Positions 1 through 4,704 of a stretch of DNA of 9,438 nt are shown one piece after another; within the stretch, counting starts at the first letter, position 1, and every line of letters begins with the position of its first letter. Below the pieces are notes generated by a model. The model saw nothing but the letters and a program-made list of their open reading frames with translations. It made no database searches and was not told the origin of the DNA. Made by a program: the position numbers and the translations under genes. Source of the stretch: Candidatus Bathyarchaeota archaeon (GTDB lineage Archaea > Thermoproteota > Bathyarchaeia > Bathyarchaeales > Bathyarchaeaceae); the NCBI GenBank assembly GCA_026967815.1, contig JAPUUO010000009.1, positions 1-9,438 of the forward strand, written 5' to 3'.

Positions 1-288
1 TTTGGACATAACAGCTTGCTGATAACTCCGCAATTTGGACCTAGGGTTCGGTTAGCCGCTATCATAACAGATGCTGAGGTACAACCGGATGCTCCTATAA
101 ACGCGAATTTCTGTGAACGTTGCGAGAGTCCGTGTGTATCTTTGTGTCCAGTCAAAGCCCTACAGAGACCGGTAGATGATCGCCCCTATGAGATCAACAA
201 GTATGCTTGTTCCCAATACTTGAACACTCGACCAGCTTGTAGTGTGTGCTTGAAAGTGTGTCCGGTAGGAAATCAACGCGTTAGATGA
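1..288 (+). CDS. QueG-like 4Fe-4S protein, C-terminal part (5' end outside window)
   Basis: The frame is open from base 1, so the N-terminus lies upstream; the TTG at 16 is internal, not a start. The visible 95 residues begin with a stretch like that before the ferredoxin module of epoxyqueuosine reductase-type proteins (LITPQFGPRVRLAAIITDAE). Eight cysteines follow: C38, C41, C45, C49-Pro and C70, C80, C83, C87-Pro, the pattern expected for two [4Fe-4S] clusters. In bacteria QueG reduces epoxyqueuosine in tRNA using a cobalamin cofactor bound by the N-terminal part, which cannot be seen here. Archaeal relatives are often of unproven function, and reductive-dehalogenase-like proteins share this architecture, so the reaction is not assigned. 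The protein ends eight residues after the last cysteine, without the HEAT-like tail of many bacterial QueG proteins. It is followed by a HAD gene with its own promoter. Confidence 0.8.
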   Translation, partial: FGHNSLLITPQFGPRVRLAAIITDAEVQPDAPINANFCERCESPCVSLCPVKALQRPVDDRPYEINKYACSQYLNTRPACSVCLKVCPVGNQRVR

Positions 289-310
289 ACAAGAAACCGG
301 AAGGTGTGCT

Positions 311-320
311 CTATAAAATC
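311..320 (+). promoter_or_regulatory. TATA box for the HAD hydrolase gene
   Basis: CTATAAAATC is a close match to an archaeal TATA box. Its centre lies about 40 bases before the ATG at 355, which would place the transcript start near 340 and give a leader of about 15 bases. That leader contains GGTGGTG (about 340-346), a plausible ribosome-binding site. The box lies inside the longer reading frame that starts at GTG 304, which argues against that upstream start. Confidence 0.5.
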
Positions 321-354
321 AGTTAGATCTTTGATTCGTGGTGGTGCTTACGCT

Positions 355-1071
355 ATGGAAGACGAAAAGCTGAAAGTGAAAGCGATTCTTTTCGACCTAG
401 ACGGAACGATTTTCGATATCACTGAAAGGGACGCTCTTGCACGCTGTAGAGCTTTAAACAAATTGGGTCATAATGTTTCGTTGGATCAAGTCAGGGAACA
501 CTATCGTTACGGTATAGGACGGATGGGCATAGCTAGAGAACTTGGAGTAAAATTCACGGGAGAAGAAGAAAAGAAATACATCGAGACAAGCTTCGCGTAC
601 TTTACGAAGAGAGAAGCTGTGAACCTGACGAAAATCCACAATGGGGCACATGATGTGCTCTCTGCTCTTTCGAAGAAATGCAAACTGGTTCTCGTAACGT
701 CTCGAAACACTCTTTCAGCTACCGAAGAGGAACTAGAACAGTTCGACATCAGAAGATTCTTTACGCTGATCGTTACTAGAGAGGTCGCCGCAAAATATCA
801 TAAAGTCAAAGACATACCCCTCCTTCCTTTTCAGGAACAAAGAGCAAAACTATACAAATGTGCAATTGGATTGACAAAAATAGACCCTAGACAGATGTTG
901 TGCATCGGCGATTCAGTTGGAGAACTAGAACCTGCAAAAAAGCTGGGAATCAAGACGATCGGCATCTTGACTGGATTCAGCAGCGAAAAAGACATGAAAG
1001 ACGCCTCAATATCGACAATTCAAAACCTTACTCAGCTTTCTACGATTTTAACAAACGGAGTTAGCCGTTAA
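355..1071 (+). CDS. HAD-superfamily hydrolase (phosphatase-like)
   Basis: A 238-residue HAD hydrolase, probably a cytoplasmic phosphatase of the phosphoglycolate phosphatase/beta-phosphoglucomutase type with a helical cap between motifs I and II. Motif I is FDLDGT with the nucleophile D14 and acid D16; motif II is VTS around residues 114-116; motif IV is GDSVGELEPAKKLG around D186. The motif III lysine is probably K165 or K168. The second acidic residue of motif IV is Glu190 where Asp is usual, a conservative change that should still bind magnesium. I chose ATG 355 over the in-frame GTG at 304 because of the TATA box at 311-320, the GGTGGTG site, and because the extra 17 residues do not look like part of the fold. 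The substrate cannot be read from sequence. The gene converges with the metallo-beta-lactamase gene; stop codons are about 90 bases apart. Confidence 0.85.
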   Translation: MEDEKLKVKAILFDLDGTIFDITERDALARCRALNKLGHNVSLDQVREHYRYGIGRMGIARELGVKFTGEEEKKYIETSFAYFTKREAVNLTKIHNGAHDVLSALSKKCKLVLVTSRNTLSATEEELEQFDIRRFFTLIVTREVAAKYHKVKDIPLLPFQEQRAKLYKCAIGLTKIDPRQMLCIGDSVGELEPAKKLGIKTIGILTGFSSEKDMKDASISTIQNLTQLSTILTNGVSR

Positions 1072-1158
1072 CTAACGATGATACCAATTATCGATACTCC
1101 TGATCTAGGCTACCTCCTACTGATTACGACAAAGTGCTGGCTTGCGCGCAGGCGAACA

Positions 1159-1932
1159 TCATTGTTTGCGAGTTTTTCTCTCTTTCTTTTTGTAGAAGCG
1201 GTACCAGTTGACAAAGGCTAGCTTTTTTATCCCTTCTCGGTATTCTGGATAGAATGCTGGAAATTTATTGTACCTTAATACTTGTTTTTCGCTAGCCCCC
1301 TCTTTTACTAGCTTCTTCATTATAGAAGAAGTGGTGTCGAAGAATTCTAAGTAGGTTCTTATTTCCTCCTTGTCACAAAGCGGACCATGACCCGGAACTA
1401 TTTTATGGATGTCCATCTCCAAGAAGTGTCGGAGTGCATCACTCCATACTTCTGGGTCAAAGGTGCGATCACCTGCATAGAAGAAGGTTTTGGCAAAAAT
1501 GATGTCACCAGAGAAAAGAGTCTTTTCGTGGGGAAAATAAACATATGAAGAGTCCTTGGTGTGTCCTCCTACATGGACTATTTCTACTGATAAGCCTTCG
1601 TCTTCAAGGACCAAGGTTCTTTCAAATGTCAGCGTTGGCTGATACGTGGCAGTTCTCCTTAGCCGTTTGTAAGGGTTGCTTGCAATTATGTCACAGTCTT
1701 TGAAAACTGGGATACCCAAAGTGTGGTCAGCATGATAATGTGTTATGACGAGATTTCGAACTGGCGATTGTACCTTAGACTCCAAAGAGGATCTAAAAGC
1801 CAAGGCAGTTTTTCTAGAAATCGTGGAATCAACCGCAACTGTGAAGTTCGGCAGTTCAATAGCACCAATATTGCCTTTTCCTTCCCCACTGGTATCCGCA
1901 TAGACTCGCTCGCCAATCTTTTCCGCGTTCAT
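1159..1932 (-). CDS. Metallo-beta-lactamase-fold hydrolase
   Basis: A 257-residue single-domain metallo-hydrolase of the MBL superfamily. All expected metal ligands are visible: HYHADH gives H65, H67, D69 and H70; H124 lies in GGHTKDS; D143 in SGD; H182 in GHG. It should therefore bind two metals, usually zinc, and hydrolyse an ester, thioester or lactam-type bond; the substrate is not known. No signal peptide or membrane segment is seen, so it is probably cytoplasmic. The C-terminus is strongly basic (KKKERKTRKQ). The start is the ATG at 1930-1932, with AGGGA five bases upstream as a modest ribosome-binding site. It may have its own promoter, since an AT-rich stretch near 1988-1997 (ATAATAT on this strand) lies about 60 bases upstream. 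It is not close enough to the aldo/keto reductase gene (about 500 bases) to assume co-transcription. Confidence 0.85.
   Translation of the reverse strand: MNAEKIGERVYADTSGEGKGNIGAIELPNFTVAVDSTISRKTALAFRSSLESKVQSPVRNLVITHYHADHTLGIPVFKDCDIIASNPYKRLRRTATYQPTLTFERTLVLEDEGLSVEIVHVGGHTKDSSYVYFPHEKTLFSGDIIFAKTFFYAGDRTFDPEVWSDALRHFLEMDIHKIVPGHGPLCDKEEIRTYLEFFDTTSSIMKKLVKEGASEKQVLRYNKFPAFYPEYREGIKKLAFVNWYRFYKKKERKTRKQ
1173..1191 (+). terminator. Possible T-tract terminator for the HAD gene
   Basis: A T-rich stretch with two TTTTT runs (1173-1177 and 1187-1191) follows the HAD stop by about 100 bases. Archaeal transcription commonly ends at such tracts without a hairpin. The same bases encode the lysine-rich tail of the converging gene, which alone could explain them, so this is weak. 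Confidence 0.3.
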
Positions 1933-2434
1933 GCATTTCCCTTAGTTCTTGTAATGCAACTCTATCGTACATATCCTTTACGTGCAAGATATTATCATAG
2001 ATCGTCAGTAGCTTGATAACAAGAGTAGAACGCATTCCAGTCGGCGATGGAAAAAGATTCCACCGTTCCGCGCCCTATGAAATCGTTTGGTTAAACAAGA
2101 GAAGAAACGCTTCTCCAGTATGTCAAGACGTCTGTGAACGGATCGGTTGAGAAAATGCCAAAATCCGAGTTGTAGGATAAAGAAATTAAGTTATTGTCCG
2201 CAGGCGCGTTTCTTCTTTTAGATTTTATATTGCTGTTGATTGCATGAATCTTTCCAACGGCATTTTGTCTGATCTCGGAGCGAAGTCTTGAAATCACATG
2301 ATTTTCCAAAATTGCAGTTTGGTAGTTTAGATTTTTTGTTTGACATGTCGACGTGCTTTGGCTTGAAAAGTTAATATAGGTTATGAATTTTGAATTCAGT
2401 TTCCAAGCTGCGCACGCATCAAGTGTTCCACGCA
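1933..2434. other. About 500-base gap with no convincing gene
   Basis: Lies between the start of the MBL gene and the stop of the aldo/keto reductase gene. A 150-codon minus-strand frame (2091-2543) runs through it, but its first third overlaps the reductase in another frame and the rest shows no recognisable motif. A 59-codon minus-strand frame (1856-2035) runs into the first 75 bases of the MBL gene. On the plus strand an ATG frame from 2047 has a TAA at 2092 and then continues for 25 sense codons to a TAG. None has supporting start signals. A TATA-like TATAAAAT on the minus strand (about 2223-2231) has no obvious gene behind it. The gap may be true spacer or decayed coding sequence. Confidence 0.5.
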
Positions 2435-3295
2435 TTATTCTGCAAGCAACGCAGCATAATCTCTCTCCATAGCTGACGCGCTCAAATAGGCCAGATTTCT
2501 TGTAAGCTCCTCGAGCGAGGAGACTCCCATGACCGCCGTGCATACGCCACGTTGACTAAGAGTATAACTAAGGAGCTTAGTTGGAGTTACGCACTCGGGT
2601 ACTTTGAAAACCATCGTTTTCCACCCTGATTTGTAAGCGGGAATCTTGACCTCCTTTCCGGCTTCAAGCAGAAGTCCGCCCGCAAAAGGTTTCATAGCTA
2701 CAACTCCTACACCAAGCTCATTACATCTTCTTAATGCTTCATTACGAGCCTCGTACATGTGGTTAGCAATACTGACTTGATGCATGATGCTACCGATTAC
2801 GCCTGTTGAAGCTGCCAGCTTGATTACTTCTGGGTCATGGGTACTTACAGATACGACTCTGGCGAGCCCTTCATCTCTAAGTCGCTCCGCGAGGGCAAGA
2901 ATGCCTTTTCGGTTTATTTGCTTCCAGATCTTAAGGGTACCTACGTAGTGAATGTTGAGTATTGGAGCGTAATCAAAATCCAATTGGGACAAAAAATCCA
3001 GCAGTTGTTTTTCACAATGTGCTGGATCGCGGCTTCTCTCATATTTACCGTTTCTAATGCATGATCCCAGATGGAAAGCAAGAATTGGTTTTCTGCTTTG
3101 GCCTTGCAAGGATTGCTTGAAGCCTTCCATTATGTTGGGGAGAAACCAGACAAGGTCAAAATAGTTGACTCCCGCTCTTATAGCAAAGTCAACTATTTGC
3201 CTAATCTCTTCAGCTGGAAGCTTCTTCAGGTGCTCGGTTCCAATTCCTATTGGGCTAACCTTTAGGTCTGTTTTGCCCAGCTGTCTGTATTCCAT
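2435..3295 (-). CDS. Divergent aldo/keto reductase lacking the C-terminal Fe-S tail
   Basis: A 286-residue TIM-barrel aldo/keto reductase. The N-terminus (YRQLGKTDLKVSPIGIGT), the MKPFAGG strand at 201-207 and the late VMGVSS motif near 255-260 are typical of the group of predicted oxidoreductases that often carry a C-terminal 4Fe-4S module. D47 of the catalytic set is present in NYFD, and H116 (NIH) is present, but the usual lysine of the T-K motif is H75 (ILAFHLGS), and no tyrosine is seen in the stretch after D47 where one is normal. From memory, a subgroup of related proteins also has HLG here, so this may be a subfamily feature rather than decay. The chain stops at ERDYAALLAE, where relatives usually go on into a cysteine-rich segment. 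Starts at ATG 3293-3295, probably leaderless or nearly so. Cofactor and substrate are not predictable. Confidence 0.8.
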   Translation of the reverse strand: MEYRQLGKTDLKVSPIGIGTEHLKKLPAEEIRQIVDFAIRAGVNYFDLVWFLPNIMEGFKQSLQGQSRKPILAFHLGSCIRNGKYERSRDPAHCEKQLLDFLSQLDFDYAPILNIHYVGTLKIWKQINRKGILALAERLRDEGLARVVSVSTHDPEVIKLAASTGVIGSIMHQVSIANHMYEARNEALRRCNELGVGVVAMKPFAGGLLLEAGKEVKIPAYKSGWKTMVFKVPECVTPTKLLSYTLSQRGVCTAVMGVSSLEELTRNLAYLSASAMERDYAALLAE

Positions 3296-3318
3296 CTTAA
3301 TCTGAGAACCATTACAGA

Positions 3319-3330
3319 TCTTTTTAAATG
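3319..3330 (-). promoter_or_regulatory. TATA-like box for the aldo/keto reductase gene
   Basis: On the minus strand CATTTAAAAAGA lies about 30 bases before the ATG. With a start point about 25 bases after the box the leader would be only a few bases, which fits the lack of a ribosome-binding site. Confidence 0.45.
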
Positions 3331-3458
3331 TTTACGCGCGCAGAGGTCTCTCGTTAGACATAGCTGAGCAAATGGGAATTGAGAATGTTCCTCCGTAATT
3401 AAGACGGGATTTATTGTACACAATCTATCAAATTACATTAATCATCTTTCAAATATGG

Positions 3459-3468
3459 TAAATATAGA
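3459..3468 (+). promoter_or_regulatory. TATA-like box for the coiled-coil gene
   Basis: TAAATATAGA, about 60 bases before the ATG at 3528, would give a leader of roughly 35-40 bases. That leader carries AGGTT (3515-3519) some eight bases before the start. The region from 3296 to 3527 is a divergent promoter region between the reductase and this gene; other AT-rich stretches in it could serve instead. Confidence 0.35.
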
Positions 3469-3527
3469 TTCTTTCTTCATAAACTAATTATCTTCACAGG
3501 GAAACTAAACAAAGCAGGTTGAAGAGT

Positions 3528-3752
3528 ATGAGCATGTCAATAGAACTTGAAGAACTCCAAAAAAGAAAGGCACAGTTAGAGAATGAGTTGCGGTCGTTTG
3601 ATGAAAGAGAAGAAGCTATAGGAACGAGCCTAAAGATACTTGAAGAAAAAGAGATCATTCAAGAGCTAGAGGACAAGGTTAAGGCGAAACGGGCAGTTGT
3701 GAAACAGCTAGAATCCAAGAAAAAGGATCTAGAAAGCCGACTGAAAGAATGA
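3528..3752 (+). CDS. Small coiled-coil protein of unknown function
   Basis: A 74-residue protein that is almost entirely heptad-patterned, charged helix (IELEELQKRKAQLENEL near the start, VKQLESKKKDLESRLKE at the end). A short break near EEAIGTSLK (around residues 28-36) could be the turn of a helical hairpin, as in a prefoldin-like shape, but the length and absence of beta-hairpin residues speak against a true prefoldin. No cysteines, signal peptide or membrane segment. I chose ATG 3528 over TTG 3519 and ATG 3534 because AGGTT at 3515-3519 sits at a good distance. It is transcribed away from the reductase gene and stands alone on this strand. A role as an oligomerising or adaptor protein is possible, but nothing in the context points to a partner. 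Low sequence complexity makes homology claims unsafe. Confidence 0.7.
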   Translation: MSMSIELEELQKRKAQLENELRSFDEREEAIGTSLKILEEKEIIQELEDKVKAKRAVVKQLESKKKDLESRLKE

Positions 3753-3794
3753 CTTTAGCACCACGCCAAGAAACGAGGAAGAAGACATCAAAGC

Positions 3795-3923
3795 CTAAAT
3801 AGTCCTAGTCGCAAGCTTATTGGCTACTTCTAGTGTTCTTTCTTTCAAATCGCTAGTCAGCGACGGGTTGAAATGGCTCCGCACTGACACACGAGCTGAA
3901 GCTCTTTCACTATACGAACTCAA
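3795..3923 (-). CDS. Possible small gene or remnant (42 codons)
   Basis: On the minus strand a frame from TTG 3921-3923 to TAG 3795-3797 reads like protein (for example RVSVRSHFNPSLTSDLKER, then EVANKLATRTI at the end). No good ribosome-binding site precedes the TTG. In a neighbouring frame, ATG 3967-3969 opens a 19-residue frame (MSDGRFVARTFALIGIEFV) that ends at TAG 3910-3912, just past that TTG. The two could be parts of one small gene of about 60 residues split by a frame change, or chance frames. I do not recognise a family. The stop lies about 40 bases from the converging coiled-coil gene. Apart from this, the stretch from 3753 to 4099 holds only a terminator-like site. Confidence 0.25.
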   Translation of the reverse strand: MSSYSERASARVSVRSHFNPSLTSDLKERTLEVANKLATRTI

Positions 3924-4051
3924 TTCCGATTAAGGCAAATGTGCGCGCAACAAATCTTCCATCACTCATCTCTGAAATTGGGTTTCACAGAAAGATGTGG
4001 GCATTCAGTCTATGAATTGTCTTCAAAATGAGAACTTACAGACAACTGTTG

Positions 4052-4080
4052 AAAAAAGATAGATTGAGTGATATCTCACT
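4052..4080 (-). terminator. Terminator-like hairpin and T-tract after the DsrE-family gene
   Basis: On the minus strand, 20 bases after the stop, AGTGA and TCACT can pair around a four-base loop (4067-4080), and a TTTTTT run follows at 4057-4052. The stem is only five base pairs, so the T-run is the better evidence, in keeping with archaeal termination. Confidence 0.4.
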
Positions 4081-4099
4081 GTGGAGATGGATTCATGAT

Positions 4100-4459
4100 T
4101 CAGAATGTTAGGACTTTTTGGCTTTCCTTCACCCATTTGGCCAGGTTGCCAAAGGTTGTTCCAATCTGAGCTCCCTTGATCAGTTCACCTTCTGTTAGCC
4201 CTCTTGCACTGATGCAGAGGCGACAAGCCACAACTTTGACGCCTTGTTCGATCAATTCACTAAGCATTTTTTCCAAGTTGTAGTAGCCCTTTGGAGGATT
4301 TTGGCCCTTCTTTGCCGTTGTTACAGCGTCACCGGTGAGGAAGATGTTTACTTTCATCCCGATGGAAGCCATGGTAAGAGATCTTGCCAGCCTGAGAGCA
4401 TTCCAGGTTCTTTCGTCTCCATAAGGGGCACTTTGGAGAAGAAATGTTACGGTTTCCAG
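4100..4459 (-). CDS. DsrE-family sulfur-relay-like protein, CTG start
   Basis: A 119-residue DsrE/DsrF-like protein. These small cytoplasmic proteins carry persulfide sulfur on a cysteine and often form homo- or hetero-oligomers; which pathway it serves here is unknown. The first methionine codon (ATG 4370-4372) would give only 90 residues and cut off the first strand and helix. The frame stays open further upstream, and the extra sequence fits the family: ETVTFLLQSAPYGDERTWNA, then LRLARSLTMASIGMKVNIFLTGDAV. There is no ATG, GTG or TTG in this extension; a CTG at 4457-4459 lies seven bases after a GGAGG. The likely active cysteines are C79 and C82 (CRLCISARGL), and the end (VKESQKVLTF) is typical. 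No Dsr, Tus or sulfite-reductase partner gene is in the window. Upstream, a short coding-like frame overlaps its start by 13 bases, which would fit translational coupling. Confidence 0.8.
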   Translation of the reverse strand: METVTFLLQSAPYGDERTWNALRLARSLTMASIGMKVNIFLTGDAVTTAKKGQNPPKGYYNLEKMLSELIEQGVKVVACRLCISARGLTEGELIKGAQIGTTFGNLAKWVKESQKVLTF

Positions 4460-4603
4460 TCGATCACCTCCAATTCGACATTTGACTTCGTGTTAATGTG
4501 CATGTTCTGAAAAAGCTTTCTCATGACTCTAGGGTTCTAACACGCCAGCTACAACGTCGTCAAAACCATGTGGAAACAACACGCACGCGGCACCCCGAAG
4601 CAT
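4447..4603 (-). pseudogene. Possible small frameshifted gene upstream of the DsrE-family gene
   Basis: Two coding-like frames sit end to end on the minus strand. The first runs from ATG 4601-4603 to TAG 4529-4531 and ends FPHGFDDVVAGVLEP. The second is one base on, with ATG 4522-4524 and TAA 4447-4449, and includes KSNVELEVIDWKP at its end. Removing one C from the CCC at 4532-4534 joins them into about 51 residues reading VLEPRVMRKLF across the joint. Its last 13 bases overlap the DsrE-family start, and it contains that gene's ribosome-binding site, as often seen in archaeal operons. It could be a decayed gene, an assembly indel, a gene using +1 frameshifting, or chance. I recognise no family, and neither ATG has a good ribosome-binding site. 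A further coding-like frame (about 4585-4668) leads into it. Confidence 0.3.
4463..4471 (-). promoter_or_regulatory. Strong ribosome-binding site of the DsrE-family gene
   Basis: GGAGGTGAT on the minus strand is a near-perfect complement to the archaeal 16S rRNA 3' end. It is seven bases (counted from GGAGG) before the CTG at 4457-4459, and about 90 bases too far upstream for the ATG at 4370-4372. It therefore decides the start. It lies inside the end of the small frame 4447-4524. Confidence 0.65.
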
Positions 4604-4610
4604 TTTGACG
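4558..4610. repeat. Inverted repeat CGTCAAAA / TTTTGACG
   Basis: Eight-base arms at 4558-4565 and 4603-4610 are perfect inverted copies with a 37-base spacer. They lie between the M28 and DsrE-family genes. The repeat could be a regulator site or a weak RNA stem; by chance alone such a pair is not very rare. Confidence 0.4.
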
Positions 4611-4667
4611 GAAAAATATTCGGTTTGCCTCTTACGGTAGCATCTAGCCTAGGTCCCACCCCCAACC

Positions 4668-4679
4668 GAGAAATTTCTC
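4668..4679. repeat. Perfect 12-base palindrome GAGAAATTTCTC
   Basis: The palindrome starts 25 bases after the M28 stop and lies about 210 bases before the DsrE-family start. Its symmetry without a loop suits a dimeric DNA-binding regulator better than a terminator. No TATA box sits right beside it; the nearest AT-rich candidate on this strand is AATATTTTT at 4612-4620. Confidence 0.4.
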
Positions 4680-4704
4680 ATTCTGTCTTCTGATTTTCAT
4701 TATC

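Noticed and set aside
304..354. GTG start giving the HAD protein 17 more residues
   Set aside because: A TATA box lies inside this extension, and the ATG at 355 has a GGTGGTG site; the extra residues do not match the fold.
454..749. Minus-strand frames inside the HAD gene
   Set aside because: Shadows of a gene with complete HAD motifs.
1856..2035. 59-codon minus-strand frame (includes MYDRVALQELREMHERGKDW)
   Set aside because: Looks helical but runs through the first 75 bases of the well-supported MBL gene, and its end is a by-product of those codons.
2047..2171. Plus-strand frame starting MEKDSTVPRP with an in-frame TAA at 2092
   Set aside because: Readable peptide on both sides of the stop, but too short, without a family match or start signals; likely chance.
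2091..2543. 150-codon minus-strand frame
   Set aside because: Overlaps the aldo/keto reductase by about 110 bases in another frame; no family motif, no start signal, and the rest has irregular composition. The cysteines in its overlap part are dictated by the reductase codons.
3896..3913. GTG frame with a CQCGA motif on the minus strand (about 3858-3911)
   Set aside because: Seventeen codons only, with a single CxC pair; not enough for a zinc ribbon.
1143..3949. TGCGCGCA at 1143-1150 and 3942-3949 and CGCGCGCA at 3335-3342, all outside the main genes
   Set aside because: Three short GC-rich words are not enough to claim a repeat or regulator site; spacing and neighbours differ.
4244..4510. 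88-codon plus-strand frame opposite the DsrE-family gene
   Set aside because: Shadow; the minus-strand protein matches its family over the whole length.
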